Shown one piece after another: positions 7,265 through 15,459 of a stretch of 45,318 nt of DNA. The notes under the pieces are model-generated. The model had not been told where the DNA came from, searched no databases, and worked only from the letters and a program-made list of their open reading frames with translations. Numbering within the stretch: the first letter of the stretch is position 1; the number at the start of each line of letters is the position of its first letter. The DNA comes from an uncultured Clostridia bacterium (lineage in GTDB: Bacteria; Bacillota; Clostridia; Christensenellales; DUVY01), in the NCBI GenBank assembly GCA_937895465.1, contig CALAYY010000042.1, forward strand, positions 1 to 45,318, read 5' to 3'. A program made the position numbers and the translations under genes.

Positions 7265-8217
7265 TAATAATAAAAGGTTTCAGAGGGTATTATGTCAAGC
7301 AAGTTAGAGTTTTTTTCAATCAGCAGTTCAAAATATTGTTCTGCAACGCTTTTATTATCTTTGGCATCCAGATAATCTATTACATTGCCACTTTGAATTG
7401 CAGATGCAATAACTGCTGAAGTCATATTAGTAAAATACTCATTCTTATTGACAATGTTATCTGCATATTGTGTAGGATTAGATTTTAGATTTTGTATATT
7501 AGCTTTTAATTTTTCTAGCACCTTATTTATCTTGTCAATATTCTTTGATTCGGGGTTAACAAAAACTCCTGCCTGAGGTATAGATGACATCTCATCAGCT
7601 AAAACCGTTTGAAGGTCAACAACATTTAGTTCCATGCCAAACTTAATTTGCAGTTGAGATACCACCGGTTCAGCAACAAGTGCATAATCATAAGTAGAAT
7701 TGTCGCCTTTAAATAACGGAACAACTTCACTTATTCCCGATTGGTAATCGATATTATCTTCATTGATAGCAATGTTTTTAGACGCTAATGCCGCTCTAAA
7801 AATTATATCAGGTGTTGTATTTTTTCCAAAAGCAATAATCTTTTTGCCAGTCAAATTAGAAAGCGTGTTATCTAATGGCGTTCCGTTTCTGGAGATTATA
7901 TAAACATTGCCAAAGGTTATCATAGAATCAAGTTTATATATAGAGTTATTGTTATTATATAGCTTGGCTCCCAAATTGAGCGGTGCTATCACTATATCAT
8001 GTGATTTGGTTGTAAAAGCTGATGACAAAAGGGTAGGACCGCTTACATTGTCAATTTCAATATCTTGATTATCATAAAGCCCGCCTAAAGCTATCAAGGT
8101 TATTCCGTCAGGAACCATAATCTTGACTTTGATATTTTGGGTTTTATTGCATCCCATTGCTGTATTCGATATCAGCATAATGCTCAGCAACAAAAACGCT
8201 AACAAAACCTTTTTCAT
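7264..8217 (-). CDS. ABC transporter substrate-binding lipoprotein, NMT1/SsuA-like
   Basis: A 317-residue lipoprotein: signal peptide with an MGC lipobox at Cys23, then a two-lobed binding-protein fold of the NitT/TauT/ThiY type. Family-like parts are the VPDGITLIALGG opening, the LTGKKIIAFG hinge region and YDYALVAEPVVSQL. It would sit outside the membrane and deliver ligand to the permease that follows. It starts 15 bases after hydA, with GGAG 8 bases before the ATG. Placement behind a hydrogenase suggests a role in that metabolism, for example import of a cofactor precursor, but the sequence does not reveal the ligand. Confidence 0.82.
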   Translation of the reverse strand: MKKVLLAFLLLSIMLISNTAMGCNKTQNIKVKIMVPDGITLIALGGLYDNQDIEIDNVSGPTLLSSAFTTKSHDIVIAPLNLGAKLYNNNNSIYKLDSMITFGNVYIISRNGTPLDNTLSNLTGKKIIAFGKNTTPDIIFRAALASKNIAINEDNIDYQSGISEVVPLFKGDNSTYDYALVAEPVVSQLQIKFGMELNVVDLQTVLADEMSSIPQAGVFVNPESKNIDKINKVLEKLKANIQNLKSNPTQYADNIVNKNEYFTNMTSAVIASAIQSGNVIDYLDAKDNKSVAEQYFELLIEKNSNLLDIIPSETFYY

Positions 8218-8232
8218 TTTATCATCTCCAAA

Positions 8233-10008
8233 TTATAGTTTTGAATATTTATCTTTTTTGGTGTAATGAGTATGCAAAATATCGTGTGCCTTATGACTAC
8301 CAGGTTTTTCCAAATACTCTTTATACAACTCTATTACATCAGGATTTTGATGCGATTTTCTCAAATCCTTTTTAGCATCTATATTATACAATGCCTTGGC
8401 ACGCTCTGCTCTTACATCTATTGTTTCCAATGTTTCAGCACATATTACAGGCTGACCGCCGCCATTAACACAACCGCCTGTACAAGCCATAAATTCTACA
8501 AAAGCGTATTTTTCTGGATTTTGTTTTATTCTTTCAAACATTTGGGGAAAATTAACTGCACCGTGAACAACGGCTATGGTAAGCTTATTTCCTGCTATTT
8601 CAAGTTCAGCTTCTTTTATGCCCTCGCCTGCGCCTCTAATGACTCCAAAATCCACATCAGTGTAATCCTTATTTTCTAATATATCTCTTACACTTCTAAG
8701 TGCAGCTTCCATAACTCCGCCCGTTGCTCCAAATATAACACCAGCACCGGTATATTTTGCAAGAGGACTTGAAGGTATAGTATCTTCTAAAGCCCTAAAG
8801 TCAATATCACATCTTTTTATCATACGTGCTAATTCACGTGTAGTAAGAACATAATCTACGTCTCTTACACCGTCGGCTTCCATTTCAGGACGCTTTGCTT
8901 CAGACTTTTTAGCTATACAAGGCATTACAGAAACAACTCTTATCTTATCTTTATCAATATTTAACTTAGCCGCATAATAATGCTTTGTCAATGCTCCGTG
9001 CATCTGTTGAGGAGATTTACATGTTGATAAATTAGGTAAAAATTCAGGATAATATTGTTCTATATATCTTATCCATCCAGGTGAACAGGATGTAAACAAA
9101 GGCAAGGCTTTTTTGTCGCCGTTTTTAAAACTTTTAAACCTTTCTATAAATTCTGTGCCTTCTTCCAATATAGTTACATCTGCGCTGTAATTGGTATCGG
9201 TTACGTCATCAAATCCAAGCTGATTTAGCGCACTGTAAAGTTTGCCTTCAACATTAGTGCCGATAGGATAATCAAACTCTTCTCCCAAAGCAGCTCTAAC
9301 ACTGGGCGCAATTTGTACTACTGTATAATATTGTTTGCTGTCAAGAAGATCCAAAACATCGTCAATTTGCTCTCTTTCTCTCAAAGCACCGACTGGGCAT
9401 GCCTGAATACATTTACCACAATAAATACATCCGCTGTCATCAATATTATGATTTTGGGCTGTACTTACATAAGTACCAAAACCGCGGTCGTTATAATCCA
9501 AAACTGCTGTTCCTGCAAGCTTTTGGCAGGCTGAAACGCATCTGCCACACAAGATACACTTAGAACTATCAAGCACTATTGAGTCAGAAATATTTACTAT
9601 GTAGTTCTTCTTTTTAAAATGTGCTTGTTCGCCTATATGATTGTCAATATTATATTTTCTCAAAAGATATAAAAATTCACAATTTCTTTCTCTAGGACAC
9701 TTCCAGCATTCAAATCTGTGATTAGCTGCTAAAAGCATAAGATTTTTCTTTACTGACCTTTTGACTCGTTCGGTATTAGTTTTTACAACCATATTGTTTT
9801 GCACTTTTATAGTGCAGGAATTTTTTAAGGTACGCATTCCCTCTATTTCTACAACACAAACACGGCAAGCTGATGTCTCATTGATATTTTTTAAAAAGCA
9901 AAGTCTGGGTATATTGATACCTATTGCTTTTGCCGCTTGCAAAACTGTATAACTTTCGGGTACGGTAACAACTTTTCCATCTATATATAAAGTTACGTTA
10001 TTCATCAT
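8233..10008 (-). CDS. hydA: [FeFe] hydrogenase catalytic subunit (electron-bifurcating type)
   Basis: Catalytic subunit of a trimeric hydrogenase that makes or uses H2 with NADH and ferredoxin. In order: a [2Fe-2S] ferredoxin domain (Cys37, 48, 51, 65), a His-ligated [4Fe-4S] site (His97, Cys101, 104, 110), two [4Fe-4S] motifs (CILCGRC from 151, CIYCGKC from 194), then the H-cluster domain with TSCSPGW (306-312), MPCIAKKSE (362-370) and MACTGGCVNGGGQP (507-520). At 591 residues it fits the HydA class. Two adjacent ATGs exist; the second (10005) is better spaced from AGGAG. That ribosome binding site overlaps the hydB stop region. The H-cluster maturases HydE, HydF and HydG are not in the window. 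Confidence 0.96.
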   Translation of the reverse strand: MMNNVTLYIDGKVVTVPESYTVLQAAKAIGINIPRLCFLKNINETSACRVCVVEIEGMRTLKNSCTIKVQNNMVVKTNTERVKRSVKKNLMLLAANHRFECWKCPRERNCEFLYLLRKYNIDNHIGEQAHFKKKNYIVNISDSIVLDSSKCILCGRCVSACQKLAGTAVLDYNDRGFGTYVSTAQNHNIDDSGCIYCGKCIQACPVGALREREQIDDVLDLLDSKQYYTVVQIAPSVRAALGEEFDYPIGTNVEGKLYSALNQLGFDDVTDTNYSADVTILEEGTEFIERFKSFKNGDKKALPLFTSCSPGWIRYIEQYYPEFLPNLSTCKSPQQMHGALTKHYYAAKLNIDKDKIRVVSVMPCIAKKSEAKRPEMEADGVRDVDYVLTTRELARMIKRCDIDFRALEDTIPSSPLAKYTGAGVIFGATGGVMEAALRSVRDILENKDYTDVDFGVIRGAGEGIKEAELEIAGNKLTIAVVHGAVNFPQMFERIKQNPEKYAFVEFMACTGGCVNGGGQPVICAETLETIDVRAERAKALYNIDAKKDLRKSHQNPDVIELYKEYLEKPGSHKAHDILHTHYTKKDKYSKL

Positions 10009-10015
10009 TTTACTC

Positions 10016-11848
10016 CTATGCCAAAATTATTGCGTCAACAGGACAGGATTGCTTACACAAGTTGCATTTTGTACAACGTGAAGAATCAATTTTGTGCAGC
10101 TTTTTAACTTCACCGCTAATAGCCTGAGCGGGACAATTACGCTTACATTTGCCACAGCCAATACATTTGTCTGTTACATAATATTTGATAAGTGCTTTAC
10201 ATACTTTGGTAGGACATTTTTTATCCACCACATGAGCTATATATTCGTCCCTAAAATTAGCCAAAGTTGAAAGTATCGGATTAGGTGCTGATTGTCCAAG
10301 CGCACACAAAGCAGAATCTTTTATATATAAGGCAAGCTCTTCTAACTCGGTTATATCTTCCATTGTGCCGTTGCCCGAACTGATTTTTTCCAAAATCTCC
10401 AGCATTCTTTGAGTACCCTCTCTGCAAGGCGTACATTTTCCGCATGATTCTTCTACTGTAAACTTTAGATAAAATTGAGCCACATCAACCATACAGTTGT
10501 CTTCATCCATAACAATCATTCCGCCGCTGCCCATCATTGAGTTAAGATTGATAAGATTGTCATAGTCAATAGGTGTATCAAGGTGTGCTTCAGTGAGACA
10601 TCCGCCCGAAGGTCCGCCTGTCTGGACTGCCTTAAACTTTTTGCCGTTAGGGATTCCGCCGCCTATACCGTAAATAACATCTCTTAAAGTTGTTCCCATC
10701 GGCACTTCCAAAAGACCTGTATTATTAATTTTTCCGCCCAAAGCAAACACCTTAGTGCCTTTGGATTTTTGGGTTCCCATTGAAGAAAACCATTTTTCGC
10801 CCTTTAATATTATTACAGGAATATTAGCATAAGTTTCTACATTGTTTATGATTGAGGGCTTTCCCCAAAGTCCTTTATCAGCAGGGAAAGGAGGCTTGTT
10901 ACGGGGCATTCCTCGTTCGCCTTCTATTGATGCTATAAGTGCTGTTTCTTCTCCGCACACAAAAGCACCTGCTCCAAGTCTTAATTCAAGATCAAAATTA
11001 AACTTAGTTCCAAAGATGTTTTGACCTAATAAGCCAGCTTTATATGCTTGAGCTATCGCATGGTTTAATCTTTCTACTGCCAAAGGATATTCCGCTCTGA
11101 TATATATATATCCTTGAGATGCGCCTATTGAATAACCGCCTATTGCCATAGCTTCTATTACGCTGTGGGGGTCGCCTTCTAAAACCGCTCTATCCATAAA
11201 CGCACCGGGGTCTCCCTCATCTGCATTACATATTATATATTTTTGGTCGGCATTATTTTTGGCACATAAGCTCCATTTTAGTCCAGTAGGAAATCCTCCG
11301 CCGCCTCTGCCTCTAAGCCCTGATTCTTTTATAATATGTATAACCTCGTCAGGAGTCATTTCTGTTAGAGCTTTTCCCAAAGCCTTGTAACCGTCATAGC
11401 ATATATATTCGTTGATGTCCTCAGGATTAATTACTCCGCAATTACGAAGAGCAATTCTTGTTTGGCTTAAAACGCCGTCAGTTTTCTTGAAGTTTTCAAT
11501 ACTAAGTGTTTGAACAGAGTATCCCAAACAAAGATGGTTTTCCACAATCTTTTTGGCACCTTCAATATTTACCTTGCAATAGGTCGTTTTGTTTCCGTTA
11601 AAATCTATAACCTCAACCAAAGGCTCCAATGCACATTCACCTACACAGCCTACAGGAATAAGGTCAACATTGTCTAAGTTTTTTAAAGCAATCTCTTGCC
11701 TTAATGTATCAAAAACCTCTTTTGCTCCTGCGGTAATTCCGCAAGTAGCCATACCTACAACAACTCGATAACCTTTTTTGTTGTTTTGAGGCATAATCTT
11801 TTCTTCAGTAAGAGTTTTTGCGTTATTCAAGTAATCTAAAGTTATCAT
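10016..11848 (-). CDS. hydB: Bifurcating hydrogenase NADH-binding flavoprotein subunit (NuoF-like)
   Basis: A 610-residue subunit that binds NADH and FMN. An N-terminal thioredoxin-like [2Fe-2S] domain (to about residue 110) is followed by the 51-kDa flavoprotein core with GRGGGGFPTGLKW (NADH site) and CNADEGDPGAFMDR (FMN site). Next come an SLBB region, the ESCGKCTPCREG [4Fe-4S] motif, and two C-terminal [4Fe-4S] ferredoxin motifs (CIGCGKCKRNC and CTKCNLCKQSC). This architecture matches HydB of Thermotoga-type bifurcating enzymes rather than plain NuoF. The ATG follows GGAG at 6 bases. It lies between hydC and hydA with short gaps, as expected for one complex. Confidence 0.95.
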   Translation of the reverse strand: MITLDYLNNAKTLTEEKIMPQNNKKGYRVVVGMATCGITAGAKEVFDTLRQEIALKNLDNVDLIPVGCVGECALEPLVEVIDFNGNKTTYCKVNIEGAKKIVENHLCLGYSVQTLSIENFKKTDGVLSQTRIALRNCGVINPEDINEYICYDGYKALGKALTEMTPDEVIHIIKESGLRGRGGGGFPTGLKWSLCAKNNADQKYIICNADEGDPGAFMDRAVLEGDPHSVIEAMAIGGYSIGASQGYIYIRAEYPLAVERLNHAIAQAYKAGLLGQNIFGTKFNFDLELRLGAGAFVCGEETALIASIEGERGMPRNKPPFPADKGLWGKPSIINNVETYANIPVIILKGEKWFSSMGTQKSKGTKVFALGGKINNTGLLEVPMGTTLRDVIYGIGGGIPNGKKFKAVQTGGPSGGCLTEAHLDTPIDYDNLINLNSMMGSGGMIVMDEDNCMVDVAQFYLKFTVEESCGKCTPCREGTQRMLEILEKISSGNGTMEDITELEELALYIKDSALCALGQSAPNPILSTLANFRDEYIAHVVDKKCPTKVCKALIKYYVTDKCIGCGKCKRNCPAQAISGEVKKLHKIDSSRCTKCNLCKQSCPVDAIILA

Positions 11849-11879
11849 TTATATCTCCCGTATCCAAAATGTAAACAAT

Positions 11880-12359
11880 TTACGCTTTTAAGGCTTCTTC
11901 TATTGCTTTTTTTGCTATATCTTTGTTAGCAGCACCATAAACTTTTTCGTCAATCTTAAATACCGGTGCAAGACCGCAAGCACCTATACAGCGCGTGTTT
12001 TCCAAAGTAAACATGCCGTCAGACGATGTTTCACCCGGATTGATATGCAGCAAATCCTGTATTTGTTCCAATATTTCCTTTGCACCTTTAACATAGCAAG
12101 CAGTTCCAAGACAAACACTTATAACATGCTTTCCTTTGGGCTCAGTTGTAAAATTGGAATAAAAGGTAACAACACCGTTTATTTTGGCAACAGATTCATT
12201 GAGTTCTTCTGAAATAATCTTCTGCACTTCAATGGGTATGCATCCAAAAATATGCTGAGCGTCATGTAAAGACGGCATCAGCGGTCCGGGTTTTTGCTTA
12301 TGTTGTGCAATACATTGTTTTAGCATTGCAACCTTTTCTTCATCCAAAACAAACTTCAT
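11880..12359 (-). CDS. hydC: Bifurcating hydrogenase [2Fe-2S] subunit (NuoE-like)
   Basis: A 159-residue thioredoxin-like [2Fe-2S] protein, the third subunit of the HydABC complex. Cluster ligands are Cys83 and Cys88 (VCLGTACYVKG) and Cys124 and Cys128 (TRCIGACGLAP), the NuoE spacing. It passes electrons between the HydB flavin and the other clusters. It is the first gene of the operon; the ATG follows AAGGGG. A candidate promoter and Rex-like palindrome lie 65 to 95 bases upstream. Confidence 0.94.
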   Translation of the reverse strand: MKFVLDEEKVAMLKQCIAQHKQKPGPLMPSLHDAQHIFGCIPIEVQKIISEELNESVAKINGVVTFYSNFTTEPKGKHVISVCLGTACYVKGAKEILEQIQDLLHINPGETSSDGMFTLENTRCIGACGLAPVFKIDEKVYGAANKDIAKKAIEEALKA

Positions 12360-12421
12360 ACTAGTCCCCTTGTAAATAATAATTATTAGATTAGCAAATA
12401 TATAAAAGATATGAAATAATA

Positions 12422-12454
12422 TTGCTAATATATTAACTAAAGAAAGTATAACAA
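12422..12454 (-). promoter_or_regulatory. hyd operon promoter with overlapping Rex-like operator
   Basis: On the minus strand TTGTTA (12454-12449), a 16-base spacer and TATATT (12432-12427) form a plausible sigma-A promoter for hydCBA. The palindrome at 12422-12439 reads TTGCTAATATATTAACTA on the plus strand, matching TTGTTAA-N4-TTAACAA at 12 of 14 fixed positions and covering the -10. Rex is the NADH/NAD+ sensing repressor of many fermentation and hydrogenase genes in Firmicutes. The match is seen; regulation by Rex is inferred. Confidence 0.55.
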
Positions 12455-12623
12455 AATTATTTTAAGAAGTCTAATAAATTGTCATATTTTAACTAATTGT
12501 TATTGATTATAAATAAAGTTATCAATTAAGTTGTCATATATTGATAATTAAAAATAAAAATTTGAAAATAAAAAATAAATTTATTAACAATAATTCAAAG
12601 TTTAATACTATATTAACGATATA
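12455..12623. other. Gene-free AT-rich spacer between pgm and hydC
   Basis: Between the hyd promoter and the pgm terminator I see only AT-rich sequence with short runs of A and T. There is no open reading frame with a ribosome binding site and no RNA motif. Confidence 0.6.
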
Positions 12624-12656
12624 AATAAAAAAGTGCCAAAGATTCGGCACTTTAAT
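12624..12656 (-). terminator. Rho-independent terminator after phosphoglucomutase
   Basis: On the minus strand the stem AAAGTGCC / GGCACTTT encloses an 8-base loop and is followed by TTTTAT. Confidence 0.85.
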
Positions 12657-12676
12657 TAAACAACCTTTAATTTATT

Positions 12677-14344
12677 TTAGGAAAAATACTTTAATGCAGC
12701 GTTAAGCAAGTCTTCTGAAAAGCCTTTTAGTCTTGAAGGACTTTCGGCTTGGCATAATACATAGATTTTTAACTTAGGCTCGGTACCAGAAGGTCTTATC
12801 AAAACCTTGCCCCCATCTACAATCAGACTCAAAACATTGGAAGAAGGCAAGCCTTCTATACCTTTTTGATAATCCTTGAACTGCTTTATTTCATATTTGC
12901 CTAAAGCAGCAGGCGAATTGTTTCTGATAGCTTCTATTTTTTCGTTCATTTCCTTAATGCCTTGCATTCCCTTAAATTCTATACTCTTAAGTAGATTGGC
13001 ATTATAGCCGTAACACTCATAAATTTCTTCCAATCTATCTATAAGAGTTTTTTGCTGACAAAGATAATGCTGAGCCATTTCCGCAACAAGCATAGCAGCA
13101 ACTACACCGTCTTTATCTCTTACATATGCTCCTGCCATATAGCCGTAGCTTTCTTCAAATGCTAAGATAAAATTATCAAGCTCGTTTTGCTTTTCTATAA
13201 CGCCCAACTTCTCACCTATAAATTTAAACCCTGTTAAAACATCATAAACTTTGGCATTATAGTCTTTTGCAATCTCATATATAAGGTCAGTTGTAACAAT
13301 AGTCTTAATAATAAAGGGTTTTGAAGGCAACTTTCCCAATCTCTTTTTCTCGCTCAAAAGATAATCGGTCAGCAAAATACCGACTTCATTACCTGTCAAT
13401 AATTTTATTTTACCTTTTTGACGCACACCTATGCCCAATCTGTCGCAATCGGGGTCAGTAGCCAAGATCAAATCGGCATTCTTTTTGTCAGCTAGTTTTA
13501 TAGCAAGAGCTAATGTCTCAGCAGCCTCTGGATTAGGATAAGGACAGGTTTCAAAATTGCCGTCAGGCAATTCTTGTTCTGGAACAATATTTACATTTTG
13601 AAAGCCTCGCCTTCTCAAAATGTCTGTTACTGGGATATATCCTGTACCATTTAGAGGAGTATAAACTATCTTGATGTCTTTTGGCTGATTATCGCTTACA
13701 GAACAGCTTATGACATTATCCATAAAGCTTTCATAAACATTACTATCTATATAATTGATTATTCCTTGATTAAGATAGTTTTCAAATGTATCTGTCTTAA
13801 TTGAAAAGATGTCTTGTATTGCGTCTATTCTTTGCAAAACGGCTTCACTTGCCTCTAATGTCAATTGGCATCCATCCGAACCATAAACCTTATAACCGTT
13901 ATAGGCTTTGGGGTTATGAGAAGCTGTGACCATAATTCCTGCATCACATTTTAAACTTCTTACAGCAAAAGATAATAGCGGTGTCGGATTGAGAGTAGAA
14001 AAGATATGAACTTTTATTTTCAGGCTAGAAAAAACCTCAGCAGCGGCATGAGCAAACTCATAAGAAAAGTTACGTGAATCATAGGATATGGCAATAGATG
14101 GATTATCATTATTAGAAACAATGTACTCACCAAGCCCATAAGACGCTTTTTTTACGGTATAAATATTCATACGGTTGCTGCCGCTTCCAATAATGCCTCT
14201 TAATCCCCCTGTTCCAAATTCCAGCGATTTATAAAATCTATCCTTTATTTCATTTTCATCATTTTGTGCAGCCTCAAGGTCTTTTTTCCAAAATCCTTTA
14301 ACATGTTTCAGCCAAAGCTGATTTTGTTCAAAAATATTGTTCAA
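12677..14344 (-). CDS. pgcA: Phosphoglucomutase/phosphomannomutase (alpha-PGM type)
   Basis: Interconverts glucose-1-phosphate and glucose-6-phosphate (or the mannose forms) in the cytosol. The 555-residue length fits the PgcA-like branch. The four family landmarks are present: TASHNPKAYNG with the phosphoserine at Ser142, the Mg2+ loop DPDCDR, the sugar-binding FEESYG, and the phosphate-binding RPSGTEPK near the C-terminus. The start is a TTG, preceded by AAGGAG at 7 bases; no better ATG is available. A strong promoter lies at 14395-14423. It is a single-gene unit ended by the terminator at 12624. Confidence 0.93.
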   Translation of the reverse strand: MNNIFEQNQLWLKHVKGFWKKDLEAAQNDENEIKDRFYKSLEFGTGGLRGIIGSGSNRMNIYTVKKASYGLGEYIVSNNDNPSIAISYDSRNFSYEFAHAAAEVFSSLKIKVHIFSTLNPTPLLSFAVRSLKCDAGIMVTASHNPKAYNGYKVYGSDGCQLTLEASEAVLQRIDAIQDIFSIKTDTFENYLNQGIINYIDSNVYESFMDNVISCSVSDNQPKDIKIVYTPLNGTGYIPVTDILRRRGFQNVNIVPEQELPDGNFETCPYPNPEAAETLALAIKLADKKNADLILATDPDCDRLGIGVRQKGKIKLLTGNEVGILLTDYLLSEKKRLGKLPSKPFIIKTIVTTDLIYEIAKDYNAKVYDVLTGFKFIGEKLGVIEKQNELDNFILAFEESYGYMAGAYVRDKDGVVAAMLVAEMAQHYLCQQKTLIDRLEEIYECYGYNANLLKSIEFKGMQGIKEMNEKIEAIRNNSPAALGKYEIKQFKDYQKGIEGLPSSNVLSLIVDGGKVLIRPSGTEPKLKIYVLCQAESPSRLKGFSEDLLNAALKYFS

Positions 14345-14394
14345 TTTGATTCTCCTTATCTACCAAAAATTACAAATTAGTTACAAACATAAGT

Positions 14395-14423
14395 ATTATA
14401 TATTAATAACTAATCTTTGTAAA
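14395..14423 (-). promoter_or_regulatory. Promoter of phosphoglucomutase gene
   Basis: On the minus strand TTTACA (14423-14418), a 17-base spacer and a perfect TATAAT (14400-14395), about 50 bases before the TTG start. Confidence 0.75.
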
Positions 14424-14498
14424 TAAAATCCGTTACATGCCATATTTCTTTAAAAAAGCACTGTTATGACACAACTTAAAGTTTTTGCATATTTGGCA

Positions 14499-14527
14499 TT
14501 TACATTTTAATAAAAATTTGATAAAAT
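14499..14527 (+). promoter_or_regulatory. Promoter of tRNA-Val
   Basis: TTTACA (14499-14504), 17-base spacer, TAAAAT (14522-14527), with the tRNA starting 18 bases after the -10. Confidence 0.7.
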
Positions 14528-14545
14528 AAAATATATTATGTAATT

Positions 14546-14621
14546 GGGCGATTAACTCAGTTGGGAGAGTGTCATCTTGACGTGGTGAAAGTCGAGGGTT
14601 CGAGTCCCCCATCGCCCACCA
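14546..14621 (+). tRNA. tRNA-Val (anticodon GAC)
   Basis: A 76-base cloverleaf with encoded CCA. Acceptor GGGCGAT pairs fully with ATCGCCC. The D-stem is ACTC/GAGT, the anticodon stem TCATC/GGTGA and the loop TTGACGT gives GAC. The T-arm GAGGG-TTCGAGT-CCCCC has one A-C mismatch. The signal peptidase gene starts 46 bases downstream on the same strand without a clear promoter or terminator between, so they may be cotranscribed. Confidence 0.93.
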
Positions 14622-14667
14622 TCTTACTTTAACATCTTACGCCTGCAAAAGAAAATTATGTGATATT

Positions 14668-15411
14668 ATGAAAAACGAACAACCAAAATCTTTTTTAAAG
14701 CGTGTGCTAGGTACTTTTTCTGTTGTCGGATATATCCTTTTGATATGCACTCTAGGGCTTCTTTGTTATTTCCTTATAAGCAGTAAAATTAATAATAGAG
14801 TTCCTGTACTGGGAGGTTATTCATTTTTAAAGGTTGTTACCAAAAGTATGGAGCCAGAACTAAAAGCAGGTCAGTACATTTTGGTAAAGGAAGTTGATAC
14901 CAACAATTTAAAGGTCGGCGATGTTATATCATATTATTATACGCTGTCTGACCTTCAAAAAAAAGAGCTGGGTGTAAATGAAAACAAAATAGTAATAACT
15001 CATAGAGTTAAGGAGGTTTGGATAGATCCCAGCACAAATGCTGTTATAGGATTAAAAACCAAAGGAGATAACAATATTTTAGAGGATAGTTGGAGTGTCA
15101 AGCCTGAACAGGTTATAGGCAAATATGATCTGACACATCCAGTAATTGTAAAAATCTTAAGTTTTTTTAGCAATCCTCTGGGCATGATTATTCTGGTTAT
15201 ATTCCCTTTAAGTCTAATACTTGTTTCAGACATCGTGAGTTTGTTTAAAGTAATAAACGAAAAAGAAGATGATGATTATTACGATGATGATGAAATCTTA
15301 GATGATGACGACGATGATGAATTTGGGAACTTTAATTATGGAAATGATGAACAATTTGACGAATATACATATCAGCACAAATATATAGACTATTACAACG
15401 ACGATGATTAA
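14668..15411 (+). CDS. Signal peptidase I, SipW/ER-type, with acidic C-terminal tail
   Basis: A membrane-bound signal peptidase of the archaeal/ER-like SipW branch. One helix (about 18-38) precedes the catalytic segment KSMEPELKAGQ with Ser60. The general base is His112 in VITHRV, where ordinary bacterial LepB uses Lys, and an Asp lies in KTKGDNN (134). A second helix spans about 170-192. After it comes a tail of some 45 residues made mostly of Asp, Glu, Tyr and Asn. SipW-type enzymes often process specific secreted or matrix proteins, but no obvious dedicated substrate gene is adjacent. The ribosome binding site is weak. Confidence 0.88.
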   Translation: MKNEQPKSFLKRVLGTFSVVGYILLICTLGLLCYFLISSKINNRVPVLGGYSFLKVVTKSMEPELKAGQYILVKEVDTNNLKVGDVISYYYTLSDLQKKELGVNENKIVITHRVKEVWIDPSTNAVIGLKTKGDNNILEDSWSVKPEQVIGKYDLTHPVIVKILSFFSNPLGMIILVIFPLSLILVSDIVSLFKVINEKEDDDYYDDDEILDDDDDDEFGNFNYGNDEQFDEYTYQHKYIDYYNDDD

Positions 15412-15459
15412 AGTCGAGTTGATACAATATAAAAGAAAAATAAAAAGGAAGGGACACAT

